Source: Entophlyctis helioformis (Eukaryota; Chytridiomycota; Chytridiomycetes; Chytridiales; Chytriomycetaceae). Taken from it: DNA of 64,000 bases. Location: the NCBI GenBank assembly GCA_025526915.1, contig JAHLKH010000111.1, positions 1 to 64,000 of the forward strand, in the 5' to 3' direction. Shown piece by piece: positions 23,301 through 33,433 of the stretch; positions within the stretch are counted from its first letter, which is position 1, and every line of letters starts with the position of its first letter. Under the pieces are notes generated by a model. The model ran no database searches. It had not been told where the DNA came from and was given only the letters and a program-made list of their open reading frames with translations. The translations under genes and the position numbers were made by a program.

Positions 23301-24322
23301 GACGCAACAGCACCAAGCGCTTCTCGCTTACCAAGCCGGCCTCGAACGCCGACACGCCTACGCAGCAGAACCAGCATCAGACCGCAGCGCGTGGCCCGCT
23401 CACGCACAGCGCGCTCGCCATCTCCGGGACGCGCAAGCCCGTCATCCTGTTCCCGTCCGACTCGGAAAACTCGATTGTGCTGTGCAACGCCACAACCGGT
23501 GCACAGGTGGGCAAGGCCAAGGTGCACACGCATCTCGTGGCGCTCTCGCACAAGGCGCGTCTCATTGTCACGGTGCCTCACCGCAGCATCACGCCGCGTG
23601 TCTGGGATGGCACAAACGGCCAGTTCCTGCGCGCGCTGCATGGCCACACCGCGCCGGTTTGTGCCGTCGGCATTGCCCGCACGACCAACACGGTCGTGAC
23701 CGGCAGCTGGGACTGGACCGCCAAGATCTGGGACACGGCGGCGATCGGCGTACCCGTCACCACGCTCAAGGGCCACGTGGGGTCAGTGTACGCCGTGGCC
23801 ATTTCTGCCGACGGCCGCACGGTTGTCACGGGTGGGTGGGACCAGACCGCCCGCATCTGGGACGCAGCGTCTGGATACTGCCGCCGCACGCTTGAGGGCC
23901 ACACGTCATGGGTCACGGCCGTGGCGCTCTCGGATAATGGCAAGACGCTCGTGACGGGCAGTCTGGACTCTACGGTGCGCGTGTGGAACCCTGCCGACGG
24001 CACGCTGCTGTACACGCCGTTTACGGCACACACGGGCCGCGTGCTCGCGGTCGCCATCTCGGCCGACGGATGCACGGCCGTGAGCTCGGGCCAGGACGCT
24101 GTCGCGCATCTGTGGGACATCCGCCGCGGTGTGCTGCTCCGCAGTTTCCGTGGACACCTGGGACCCATCCACGCGGTCGCGCTGTCGCCCGATCGCCAGT
24201 TGGTCGTGACGGGCAGCTCGGACGGTATGGTGCGTGTGTGGGACGCTACGAGCGGGCTGTGTATGCGCAAGATCTCCGGCAAGGTCACCGGCCCGCAAGG
24301 CCTTGCCCTGTACTTTTCCTAA
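20315..24322 (+). CDS. Helical N-terminus, TKL-like (pseudo)kinase and WD40 propeller fusion
   Basis: Start at 20315. A 162-nt intron (GTGCGT at 20705 to GACAG at 20866) is a multiple of three, so retention would also stay in frame; the spliced protein is about 1281 aa. Residues about 20-190 are helical, with Leu-rich segments like the adaptor bundle of fungal TKL and MLKL-like proteins. The kinase domain (about 310-610) has the Gly loop LLGKGRFGSVV, VAVKRL lysine, APELYGLG and DVFAFGMIVWQLL. The catalytic HRD is HGN (LIHGNLSTSNVLL) and DFG is DMG (LADMGLAE). Loss of the HRD Asp predicts weak or no catalysis. A Ser-rich linker follows, then six or so WD40 units from about residue 1050 (HGHTAPVCAVG, GSWDWTAKIWD, GGWDQTARIWD, GSLDSTVRVWN, GSSDGMVRVWD). 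The likely role is signalling, with the propeller as sensor or scaffold; this is inference. Confidence 0.85.
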   Translation: MSDLDAHNNDASHNDADADDHADTHEAFDSAEDLVYALMDLHQDILAASQTLPVNTAQSRRLLARMAIVHTELDAREPDLVNPPPALHASLRLLLSLLTAVKAHYARYSPGRWAVTAVQAANDRLEFQRLVRRRRRRCHVLRCPAYALPMPLPSCPCRRLSPPIVASRRFICRVLTRGAAPLRQTRRLEVAIAGIGLPIAILDRLSPNAQDDNAAMQDVLGIQRRAADLHASALRQRRDLIRQQRLEARHASSGAAAAALHGDDSDDDLDDDELDHGFDAEADLDAFVKRLNDEINFLKAETRRRAGLRSALHIEPSSVTPVYQLPTAASTSGAPSPASSGRPSVSGTDEPDNTKSSIDSDTTATRDPVLLGKGRFGSVVLSRYTKPGQSVSRSLLSRKSAAMSARSGAPDFAAINKKLETGVLVAVKRLNIPWEADFDYELARRIQKQEEAGLGSCLVHVMGIIREGAFSSLVTEYFEARSLAYQIETRSASAAASALRAPQLWSWQQRYSIVRSLAEAMLRVHDAKLIHGNLSTSNVLLERSIDRVRLADMGLAESVYRESRGREIITDINTRAPELYGLGSRTYQTRESDVFAFGMIVWQLLTAEEPFKGMADSDIERFVTSGHRPHIPGSPVVPRIWRHLIQCCWAQNPADRPPFRAIVDALVDSEDDYCQLMALTQTRTITGRVNKALSMSSVSVSSLAHVQHDPHQQQQQPSPSVQQDSASPKPNSGRKRFMFNRRGSTASLASASASASTSEGASPQPASPSASKEKRRSGSFLRWLSSPHSLSKDGKNPLAVDDAATLSATPPDSPRTSLSAAHGPQPTRRAMRSKSVDMGLFAGFMSSSSPSLAASFAVPPTEQAAGQQGGAAQGDAKPTLRRSASLKLDMQRIASNVLSKSHSARSSTVDSVEYERDTEPIATSPALSSPGIPSPIDQADGNMPENDPSAYQQAPSDLSAPTPGAEPAQSQRHSVTFQSGSGKRNSLPSIGLKLFRRNSTKRFSLTKPASNADTPTQQNQHQTAARGPLTHSALAISGTRKPVILFPSDSENSIVLCNATTGAQVGKAKVHTHLVALSHKARLIVTVPHRSITPRVWDGTNGQFLRALHGHTAPVCAVGIARTTNTVVTGSWDWTAKIWDTAAIGVPVTTLKGHVGSVYAVAISADGRTVVTGGWDQTARIWDAASGYCRRTLEGHTSWVTAVALSDNGKTLVTGSLDSTVRVWNPADGTLLYTPFTAHTGRVLAVAISADGCTAVSSGQDAVAHLWDIRRGVLLRSFRGHLGPIHAVALSPDRQLVVTGSSDGMVRVWDATSGLCMRKISGKVTGPQGLALYFS

Positions 24323-24479
24323 TCAGACTTTCTTCTTTATTGCGTTCTGTGCTTTCGCTTGAAATGAATTGGGCATTGACTCTATGGTCCTGACTATCAA
24401 CTGTTCCTGTTCGATATGTGGGAGGGGTGTCTCTATGGTGCGGAGTGTCTTTTGAACCTGTTTGATATGCGAGGTGTCT

Positions 24480-25874
24480 CTAGAGCTCGCTGGATTTGAT
24501 GGGACGTGGCGATGGGGCAACCGACACATTGCTCTTGACGCCAGTGTTGGACGCGGTGTGGCTAGCTTCAGACGTTGTCCTTCCCGAGTTGCGTTTCGAT
24601 TGCATGCCGTGCTCGTTCACCATGCGCTTGGTCGCCTCGAAGCTGAACGATGTCAGGGCAGCAATCTCCAAGCCAAACAGCCACGAGTGGATGTCTGTTG
24701 GTCGTGTCAGTGGCTGGGCAGCATGGAATGGTACATGAGACCGCGACTTACAGTTGAATGACTGGGCAGCTGGACCCGTTGGTGCGCTGATGACAGCCGT
24801 GAGCATGCCGACCTTGACAAGCCGCAGCAAGATGATCACAATGAAGCGCTGCGCAGGTTGGGTGTCAGTCAGAGCATCATGCCACAGCAGGGCTCGCGAA
24901 GGCTGTGACCACCTGACCGTTGTGTTTGGTGATGATGTCATACACGAGCACAGCAAAGTTGACGCTGAGTCCCTTGGACAGCTTCTTGAGGAATCCGATG
25001 CAGCACGAGATGGACAGGGCCGACTCGCTGATCGTCGCAAGCATGCCAACCAGACCCATAATCTTCGACACGCACAACCAGTGTCAACACACGCGATCGT
25101 CTGCGCGCAAGTCACGATGCAGTCCCTTACCGTCACCACTATCTTTGGGGCTTGGTTGTTGTTCAGCGTCACATACATCCCATGCTTCCGAGGGCAATGT
25201 CAACACCATCGTCAGGCCGGCCAGCACACACACGGCGCGGTAGAATCTGCCGGTGGCCTGCAAGTCACAATGGATGCGCCGATAGCATGACAAACGAATG
25301 CCGAAATGTGGACAGAGTGCGGACGATGGCATCATTCAAAGTCGGGTATACCAGTGTCAGACTACGCGTCGCGTCTACTGCCGAACAGCCACAAAGGAAG
25401 CCATTGGCAGGGACAGGGCGACTCACGCTGAACAATATCTTGGCAATCATGACTAGCGCAGGGAATGACACACACGCGCATGGTGGTGAGTGTGAGTTCG
25501 AGGGCCAGTGTGGTGGTTGCAGCGAGAGTGTCGACCAGAAAACAGGACAACTCACCAGACATGGCACACAAGCCAGCTTCAGTGACAGGAATGAGAACAT
25601 GGATGCCATAACTGATACGCCGAATGACCTGCGATGGATTCGATGCGTTGACCATGCGCGTGCGGTGATCGAGCATGGCCAGCTGAAGCGACACAAACGA
25701 TACGACACAGATACAGGTGACGATGGTCGTCGCGGTCATGACGGTCACCTTGAGCGTGCGCGCACTGGACACGAGGATCATGATGGCGCAGCCAGCCTCA
25801 TACAGCCCAAAGAAGCAGAATGCAAACGACACGGGCACGAAAGCGCGGACAGTCTCGGTGGCGTCAGGGTCCAT
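24480..25874 (-). CDS. Seven-TM array protein A
   Basis: Start at 25874 (MDPDATETVRAFVP); stop at 24480. At least six exons can be followed, each holding roughly one or two TM segments. They contain SFAFCFFGLYEAGCAIMILV, ATTIVTCICVVSFVSLQLAM, ISYGIHVLIPVTEAGLC, a short exon ALVMIAKILFS, FYRAVCVLAGLTMV, ESALSISCCIGFLKKLSKGL, RFIVIILLRLVKVGMLTAVI and IHSWLFGLEIAALTSF. A basic, Ser-rich cytosolic tail ends the protein. Unlike copy B, the fourth TM exon is shifted by two one-base losses (near 25200 and 25180), so A is either a young pseudogene or mis-sequenced. No known receptor family motif is recognised. Confidence 0.65.
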
Positions 25875-26077
25875 GCTACTTTTTGGTGGGGGGCTCTGCC
25901 TGTTTGTGAAATTGTGGGAAACTGCTCGACCCTGACAAACGGCGCCGAAACTCGCAACAACCCCCGAAGTAGCCGATGTCCATAAGTGACGTCACGGTTG
26001 ACATGACGTGTTCTTCATTCGCTGAAATACAATGCTCGTCAGTTGCGCTTGAACCTGCCTTGATATGCAATGTGCCT

Positions 26078-27480
26078 CTAGAGCTCGTTGGATCTGATGG
26101 GACGTGGCGATGGGGCAGCCAACGCGTTGCTCTTGACGCCAGTGTTAGACACAGTTTGGCTAGCTTCAGACGTTGTCCTTCCCGAGTTGCGTTTCGATTG
26201 CATGCCGTGCTCGTTCACCATGCGTTTGGTCGCCTCGAAGCTGAACGATGTCAGGGCAGCAATCTCCAAGCCAAACATCCACGAGTGGATGTCTGTTGGT
26301 CGTGTCAGTGGCTGGGCAGCATGGAATGGTACATGAGACCGCGACTTACATTTGAATGACTGGGCAGCTGGACCCGTTGGTGCGCTGATGACAGCCGTGA
26401 GCATGCCGACCTTGACAAGCCGCAGCAAGATGATCACAATGAAGCGCTGCGCAGGTTGGGTGTCAGTCAGAGCATCATGCCACAGCAAGGCTCGCGAAGA
26501 CCTGTGACCCACCTGGCCGTTGTGCTTGGTGATGATGTCATACACGAGCACGGCAAAGTTGACGCTGAGTCCCTTGGACAGCTTCTTGAGGAATCCGATG
26601 CAGCACGAGATGGACAGGGCCGACTCGCTGATCGTCGCAAGCATGCCAACCAGACCCATAATCTTCGACACGCACAACCAGTGTCAACACACGCGATCGT
26701 CTGCGCGCAAGTCACGATGCAGTCCCTTACCGTCACCACTATCTTTGGGGCTTGGTTGTTGTTCAGCGTTATGTACATCCCTATTCCTCCGAGGGCAATG
26801 TCAAACACCATCGTCAGGCCGGCCAGCACACACACGGCGCGGTAGAATCTGCCGGTGGCCTGCAAGTCACAATGGGATGCGCCGATAGCATGACAAACGA
26901 ATGCCGAAATGTGGACAGAGTGCGGACGATGGCATCATTCAAAGTCGGGTATACCAGTGTCAGACTACGCGTCGCGTCTACCGCCGAACAGCCACAAAGG
27001 AAGCCATTGGCAGGAACAGGGCGACTCACGCTGAACAATATCTTGGCAATCATGACTAGCGCAGGGAATGACACACACGCGCATGGTGGTGAGTGTGAGT
27101 TCGAGGGCCAGTGTGGTGGTTGCAGCGAGAGTGTCGACCAGAAAACAGGACAGCTCACCAGACATGGTACACAAGCCAGCTTGAGTGACGGGAATGAGAA
27201 CTTGAGTGCCATAACTGAGGCCTCGAATGACCTGCGATGGATTCGATGCGTTGACCATGCGCGTGCGGTGATCGAGCGTGGCCAGCTGGAACGACACAAA
27301 CGATACGACACAGATACAGGTGACAATGGTCGTCGCGGTCATGACGGTCACCTTGAGCGTGCGCGCACTGGACACGAGGATCATGATGGCGCAGCCAGCC
27401 TCATACAGCCCAAAGAAGCAGAACGCAAACGAGACGGGCACGAAAGCGCGGACAGTCTCGGTGGCATCAGGGTCGCTCAT
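26078..27480 (-). CDS. Seven-TM array protein B (near-identical to A)
   Basis: Start at 27480 (MSDPDATETV); stop at 26078. The exon order and almost all bases match copy A at a constant offset of about 1.6 kb, introns included, which shows a recent tandem duplication. Here the fourth TM exon reads through cleanly (LAGLTMVFDIALGGIGMYI), and the remaining exons keep ESALSISCCIGFLKKLSKGL, FIVIILLRLVKVGMLTAVI and IHSWMFGLEIAALTSF. The tail carries SSEASQ/KRNSGR-type basic Ser-rich sequence, possibly phosphorylated. Predicted: plasma-membrane or endomembrane protein with seven helices; ligand or substrate unknown. Confidence 0.7.
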
Positions 27481-27833
27481 GGCGTGTAGTCGGCGATAGT
27501 CAATCAACGATTGTGGCTCAGACAATGGCGTTCAGACTGCATAACTTAAGAATTGTATGCAAAAGCAAGTATGAGTCACGTGGTCTTGGCGGCCGAATAC
27601 AACGAGAGGCGTTGGCAAGTCGCCAGCAAGAGTATTTTTGAGGCGAACCACCTTGCTGGTCAGACGATCACCGTGGCGTTCTGAGCGGCATCTGGCGATG
27701 TCACCATTGCCGCTTGTGCTTTGGATCTGATTGGAGATCACTGTTTCATTCGACTCAATCAGTTGGATATCATCGCCCTGCACATGGGCGTGCCTCGCCC
27801 AGCCCGCCAACGGACCACCGCTTGCGAAAATGC
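27481..27833. other. Spacer between array genes B and C
   Basis: About 350 bp holding the upstream region of gene B and the 3' flank of gene C. A 92-codon open frame (27532-27810, minus) has no supporting feature. The boundary is AT-richer than the genes around it. Confidence 0.35.
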
Positions 27834-29564
27834 CTAGCCGAGCATCATTTGAGGCTTATCGTCATCAGATTGCGGATCGCTGTCGTTGCCAACAAGGTGT
27901 TGGGCAGCAGGCTCGTGCACGACTGACTGGCGCTCTTCCATCCTCCCTTGCTCGGCTTGTCCCGCCGACCGTACTGCGAGCGAGAGAAGCGGGATCGTGG
28001 GTGGCGGTGACTGCGAGGGTCCGGTCGAAGACAGGGTGGTGCGCTTGCGGTTGGCGAGGCTGTGCTGAGAGAGCATCTCTTTGGCCGTGTTGAATCCAAA
28101 CGAGACGAGCGCGGCAATCTCGAGACCAAACAGCCACGAGTGGATGACTGGGGGGTAGGTGTGAGAGTGGGTTGGGATCAGCAGCATGCGTAATGGCAAG
28201 CAGATCGTCAGCAAGCATGCCATGCTGCCTGCAAGACGCGATAAGCGATGGTCTTACAGTTGAACGAGTTGGCAGCGGCGCTTGTCGAGAACCCAATGAC
28301 AGCCACGAGCATGCCGACCTTGACAGAGCGCAGGATGATGATCATGATGAATCGCTGTGAGTGCCATCACCAACCATGTGTCAGCGTCATGCAGCGGTCA
28401 GGTCAAGATGCCCGTCCTTCTGGCACTCGCCTGACCGTTGTGCTTTGTGATCAGCTCGTAGATGAGCATAAAGAAGCTGACACGCAGACCCTTGGCTAGT
28501 TTGCGCAAGAACCCGGCGCAGCACGAGATGGACATGGCCGACTCGGAAACCGTCGCAAGCATGCCAAACAGACCAAACACCTGATCGCATGCCAGCCAGT
28601 CAGCTAGCCAGCCCGTCTGCACGTGAGCGCCATCGCCCACAGCGCCACCACCACCCCCGAGTATTCGCCTCTCACCGTCAAGTACGTCCTTGTCGCAACG
28701 TTGTTCATGTACACAAGGTAGGCACCCATCGAGCCAACCGTAATGTCAAAGAGAATCGTGAAGACGGCAAGGATGCGCACGGCGAGGTAAAACTTGCCCT
28801 TTGGCTGCACCGCCATCGGCGCGTGTGTTCACATTCCATGAAAACTGTTAGCCCGACTGCCAACCCGGGAGAATGGCGGACAATAGCCGGGGACGGATGT
28901 GGCACACGGTAACGGGACGCGACAGATGGGAAACGCGGCCGAAAAGCACGCGCGACAGGACACGAGAAACAAAAACGACCCAAAAGCAGACGTGCTTACG
29001 TTGTACAGAGCCTGGACCATAGCCACTAGCGAGCGCGGGGCCGGCCAGAAAAAGGCATGCAGGCTACCGGTCAGCACCGCGGCAGTCTGTCGCCCTTGCT
29101 CCACGGAAGCAGCAGCATGTACAGGCGAGGCGATAGCACAAGCCACTCCAGACGTCGCCAACTTACGCGACATGTAGCACAAGCCCAGCTCGGTCAACGG
29201 GATAAGTGCATTGACGCCATAGCTGATGCGCATGATGTACTGCGACATGGCACGGGCGTCGGTCATGCGCGAACGGTGGTCGAGCATGGCAAGCTGGATA
29301 GACACAAACGACAGCGAGAAGAAGTCGTGAGCAGGGCCGCGCTGTCAAGCGCGTGAGGCGGAGCGTTTTGAGGTGGGTCACAAGCATCATGACCGCCGTT
29401 GACGACTCGTAGAGACCAAAGAAGCAGAAGGCGAACGAGAGCGGGATGCTGGCGCGGGCTGGGTCTGGCGTGTCGATGGGGAAGATGGGGCCGGCTGTCG
29501 GTGGGCCGGGCAGCGTGGTGTTGGGGAAGCCGCCGCCGCCGATACCGCGTGTGGGGTCGCTCAT
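27834..29564 (-). CDS. Seven-TM array protein C
   Basis: Start at 29564 (MSDPTRGIGGGGFPN); stop at 27834. It shares the array pattern: ASIPLSFAFCFFGLYESSTA, FVSIQLAMLDHRSRMTD, ISYGVNALIPLTELGLCYM, a short exon LVAMVQALYN ending at GTAAGC, FYLAVRILAVFTILFDITV, SESAMSISCCAGFLRKLAKG, FIMIIILRSVKVGMLVAVI and IHSWLFGLEIAALVSFGF. The C-terminal tail is longer (about 80 residues), Ser/Pro/Asp-rich. One frame break near 29340 interrupts the second TM exon. Introns are longer than in A and B. Confidence 0.65.
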
Positions 29565-30147
29565 GTCTGAATGTGGCTGCCTGCTGGGTTTGGTGTTACA
29601 GTAGCGGCTGCCGCGGTGTCGAACGGCAAGGTATGTTGCGCTGTCCGGAATACGACCGTCCTCAACGGCCAGATGTAGAACGACTGAAAGTCACGACGCG
29701 GCGAAACAGTCGTGGACGCGGAGTCTTGAGGACCGCGAATCGCAACACGTCATCGTCGGTTAGGCACCAAACAGGATCCAGCCTGGCCCGGCACAGTTTG
29801 CTCCTCTGTCTTTCTACACAGCCATCGGAAGGGTCAAGTCGGCCAGACGTCGATTGTATTGCGAGAGTTACAATGGGTTGGGTTCACGAGTCCATGCATC
29901 GGAGAGGATGTGGCCAGGTATCAATAGACCAGATTCATGATGCAAGGCATCTGCTGGATCAGTGCGTCCAGTTGGAGGGGAATCGGATAAATGACAGTAA
30001 ACAAAGTCGTTTTGAACGGTGCCGTGTATACATGGTTGAGTGTGCTGCAACAAACGACTTGAAACAGAAACGGACGAGGCATGGACTGACGCAACGTGTG
30101 GTTGGAGTTGGCGTTGGCGTGGTTTACACGATTCGCGACGCGGCTTG
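29565..30147. other. Spacer between array genes C and D
   Basis: About 580 bp without a supported gene. Frames on both strands lack TM patterns or known motifs. It presumably holds the promoter of gene C and the terminator region of gene D. Confidence 0.35.
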
Positions 30148-31357
30148 TTAGCCGTGCATGGGGGCCGATGCCGCCGAGACCGCCGAGCTGGCGCTGACAA
30201 GGCGTTTAGCTACGATGCTGTGATCGCGCACAATCCGCTTGGTCGACTCGAGGCCAAAGGATACAATGGCAGCGAGCTCGAGAGCCAGGAGCCACGCCTG
30301 GGCATCTGCAAGGTCGTTAGCCGTGATCAGACAAGCGATAGCCGCTAAGTGGACATACAGTTGAAAGAAAACAGTATCGGGGATGTGTATCCGCCGGCGG
30401 TCACCAGCTCGCCGATCATCTTGGAGATGCGCAGGATGATGAGAGCGACAAAGCGCTGACCGTTGTGCTTGGTGATCACGTCGTAGACAAGAGCCGACAG
30501 TCTGACGCTGAGGCCCTTGGACAGTTTCTTGAGGAAGCCGATGGAGCACAGAACGACAAATGTCGTCTCTGCGATGGTGTTTCCTGCGATCGCTAGGACA
30601 AACGCCTGATCCACCAAGTCAGCTCAGTTGCAGATTGCAAGACACGAGGTGCGACGCGGGGATACAAACGGGAGCGCGTGCTCTATGGACGTACCTGTGT
30701 GAACCATGGAGGGATGCTCAAAGCGAGGTGACCGTTGACAGATATAATCCAAAGCAAGACGTGGCTACGTAGAAAAGCGCCGAAATGACTGCCAGCACGC
30801 ACATGCTGCGGTAATAGAGTCCTTGCGGCTGATGGAGCGGGCCGTGGGAAACAGATCGGGGCAAGCGGATCGGAGGATAGATTTAGTAAGTCAGAGCGTA
30901 TCGAGACCAACATCCCCGACGGTATACGAATGCTAAACTCACGCTGAAGAGGGCCCGAATCATCGAGACTGTAGGTGGTGCGATGGTGAGCATGGCTTGG
31001 CGATACTCGTGACTGGCAGGAGCGTGCCACAAACTTACGAGTCAACACGTTGACGCTCGTCTGGGCAAGCGGCAATAGTACGTATACAGCCAAATTGAAC
31101 CGCTTGATCTTGGGCGACGGCAGGGCAGCGTTTGCCATGCGGGTGCGATGGTCAAGCGTGGCCAGCTGCAGCGACACATAGGCGAGAACCAGTACGAACG
31201 AGATGCACGACGTTGTGTAGACGAGGGATGGCCGGGCATAGCGGGCGTTGGTGAGGAGGATCACGAACACGGCACCGAGCTCGTACAGGCCGAAACTGGC
31301 AAACACGAACGAGGGCGGGACGTAAGCGCGGAGCGCGTCGGTCGTGTCGGGGTCCAT
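30148..31357 (-). CDS. Seven-TM array protein D
   Basis: Start at 31357 (MDPDTTDALRAYVP); stop at 30148. TM exons: SFVFASFGLYELGAVFVILL, CISFVLVLAYVSLQLATLDH, FNLAVYVLLPLAQTSVNVL, the short exon VSMIRALFS, LYYRSMCVLAVISALFYVA, AETTFVVLCSIGFLKKLSKG, FVALIILRISKMIGELV and DAQAWLLALELAAIVSF. The intron that elsewhere splits KHNGQ from the next TM is absent here (KHNGQRFVALIIL reads through), so intron loss or gain occurred inside the family. The tail is short (Ala/Ser-rich). Confidence 0.7.
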
Positions 31358-31511
31358 AACAAGATGCGATAGCAGTGGTGATGCCAAAGAAGATTTGTCT
31401 CAAGAGATTTGTCTCGAGATAGGACTGGGGATCGTTGAATGACATCATCGGACATTTGGGAGGGATCCTTGAGCACTTCATTCACATTCTACGGCATCCA
31501 GCGCGCAAGGG

Positions 31512-32910
31512 TCATGGTAGCATGGACATCATGGACGGCCGCCGACCGTCTGAAGATACAAACGAAGGCCGACGATCAGACACAAACGACGGCCGCCTGG
31601 CTTCTGGCGCGAGCATCATCTCAGGCGCAGGGTGCGCAGCCGTTGCAGGGGTGTGCTGCCCGGTCGTATTAGACGTGGAGCTGTTGTTGTGCGTGTTGTG
31701 GAGCGAGTAGTCGGTGAGCATCTGCTTGGCCGCCTCAAAGGCAAAGGTCATGAGCCCGGCAAGCTCCAGCGGGAACAGCCATGCATGCAGATCTGTTTGC
31801 TCAGCAAGGGCGTCGTCAGAACGTGTATCGTCTGCGGTGTGAGGACATGCGAGCGTGCGGTCGCGACCTACAGTTGAATGACACCGACACAATGCCTGGC
31901 GATGACGCCAGACCAATAAGGACGACGACGGTCTTGAGGGCACGCAGGAGAATGACCACGAGCAAGCGCTGGCCGTTGTGTTTGGTAATGAGGTCGTAGA
32001 TGAGCACGTAGAACTTGACGCGGAGGCCCTTAGACAGCCGTTGCAGGAAGCCAACACAGCACGAGATCGAGAGGGCAGACTCAAAGATGGATGCAATGAG
32101 GCTGATCCACACCATGGCCTGTCGGTTGAGAGACTCGAGTCAGCCACAGCGCATGAATCTGCGGGTGAACCAAGCAGACGCACGGAGAGGTACATGCTGG
32201 TGCCGACCGTGTGGGAATAGTTGAAGTAGATGCCGAGGATGGCGTGTGTTGAATCTGCTGCAATCACGAGAACGGCGAGTGCGCGCACGCTGCGATAAAA
32301 GACGTCGTTTGGCTGCCAGGTCCCGTGCACAGTGTCAGCTAGGCATGCCATCCGTCGCAGGCTCGGCTCATCAGCAGCCGACTCACATTGAAGATGGTGC
32401 CCACGAGCGTGACTGCAGAGAAACGCGGCGGAGATCCAACGGAGCATGCCCGAAACACAGACCCAAACGCGGCGCGGCACAAAGTCGCATGAATGACGGA
32501 TACCAAACACACCAGCTTCAACATGGGAAGGCGCGGATAAACCCACCGCAAATGTAGCACAACCCAGCCTCGACGACGGGCACGAGACCATAGATAAAGT
32601 AGAACAGCATCGTCATGGTCGGCGTGAGCACAGGGCCAAAGTTGGCCGTGCGCACGCGGTAGTCGAGGAACGCAGCGTCGCAGGACGCCAGGGCGAGCGC
32701 AGCCAGGGCGGTGAAGATGGAGATGAAGGTGAGAAGCGTGAGCTTGGCCGAGCGGACGCTGGATGCGATGATGAGGAGCGCCGCGCCGCATTCGTAGACG
32801 CCAAAGAAGCAGAAGGCGGCGGCTGGGATGATGTACGCGCGGGACGTCTCGGTGCCTAGCTGAAATGGCGGTGGCGGCTGCTGTGGCTGTTGTGGCGGCT
32901 GCTGGGCCAT
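31512..32910 (-). CDS. Seven-TM array protein E
   Basis: Start at 32910 (MAQQPPQQPQQPPPP); stop at 31512. A proline/glutamine-rich head precedes IIPAAAFCFFGVYECGAALL, FISIFTALAALALASCDAAF, MTMLFYFIYGLVPVVEAGLC, the short exon FSAVTLVGTIFN, FYRSVRALAVLVIAADSTHA, ESALSISCCVGFLQRLSKGL, LLVVILLRALKTVVVLIGLA and DLHAWLFPLELAGLMTFAF. Like D, the KHNGQRLLV junction is uninterrupted. The tail holds a repeated RRPSFVS / RRPSMMS motif that looks like a basophilic-kinase site. An upstream in-frame ATG at 33048 is possible but less likely. Confidence 0.7.
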
Positions 32911-33433
32911 GGACCACGTTTCCAGCCTGCTTGTCACGCTTGTGTCGTCTGCCTGAGCCGGGTCGTCCGGCTTGCTGTTGTCTGTGTTGTTGTGCGAAAG
33001 GCTTTGTTGTCTGACGTAGCAACAACTTCCGCTCCACTGTTCAGGCACAGGGGTCGACAGTCGCCGAGGCCGAGCCTGATCAGTTTATCTTGGGCGACCC
33101 AATCGGCCCAGACGCGTGTTGCAGCCTCGCCGAGATCACAAAACTCCGCTTGCCAGGATTTGTGGAATGCCATCGTGCCACATTACATGCCGATTGGATT
33201 GTGGGTCCAGCTGAACGGTCCACCATCGTGGCTCTGCCAAGCACTCCTTCCGGCAAGGAGAGCATCGTCCAGATCGGGCATCCACCAATTCGACCCAACA
33301 GACCCAAAGCCAACAAGGCAGGTAGCTGGCACTCGTTGGTGTTGCCCACTGCTCTTCCATACAGACTGCAGACTCGTAACGTCCATCGTAAACACAATTC
33401 ACTCAAGGATACAAGGATACACTGCAGCAGTGG
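32911..33433. other. Spacer between array genes E and F
   Basis: About 520 bp. Open frames of about 110 codons exist on both strands but have no recognisable domain. Likely promoter of gene E and 3' flank of gene F. Confidence 0.35.

Noticed and set aside
27532..27810. 92-codon minus frame between array genes B and C
   Set aside because: No start context, splice continuity or recognisable composition; likely chance.
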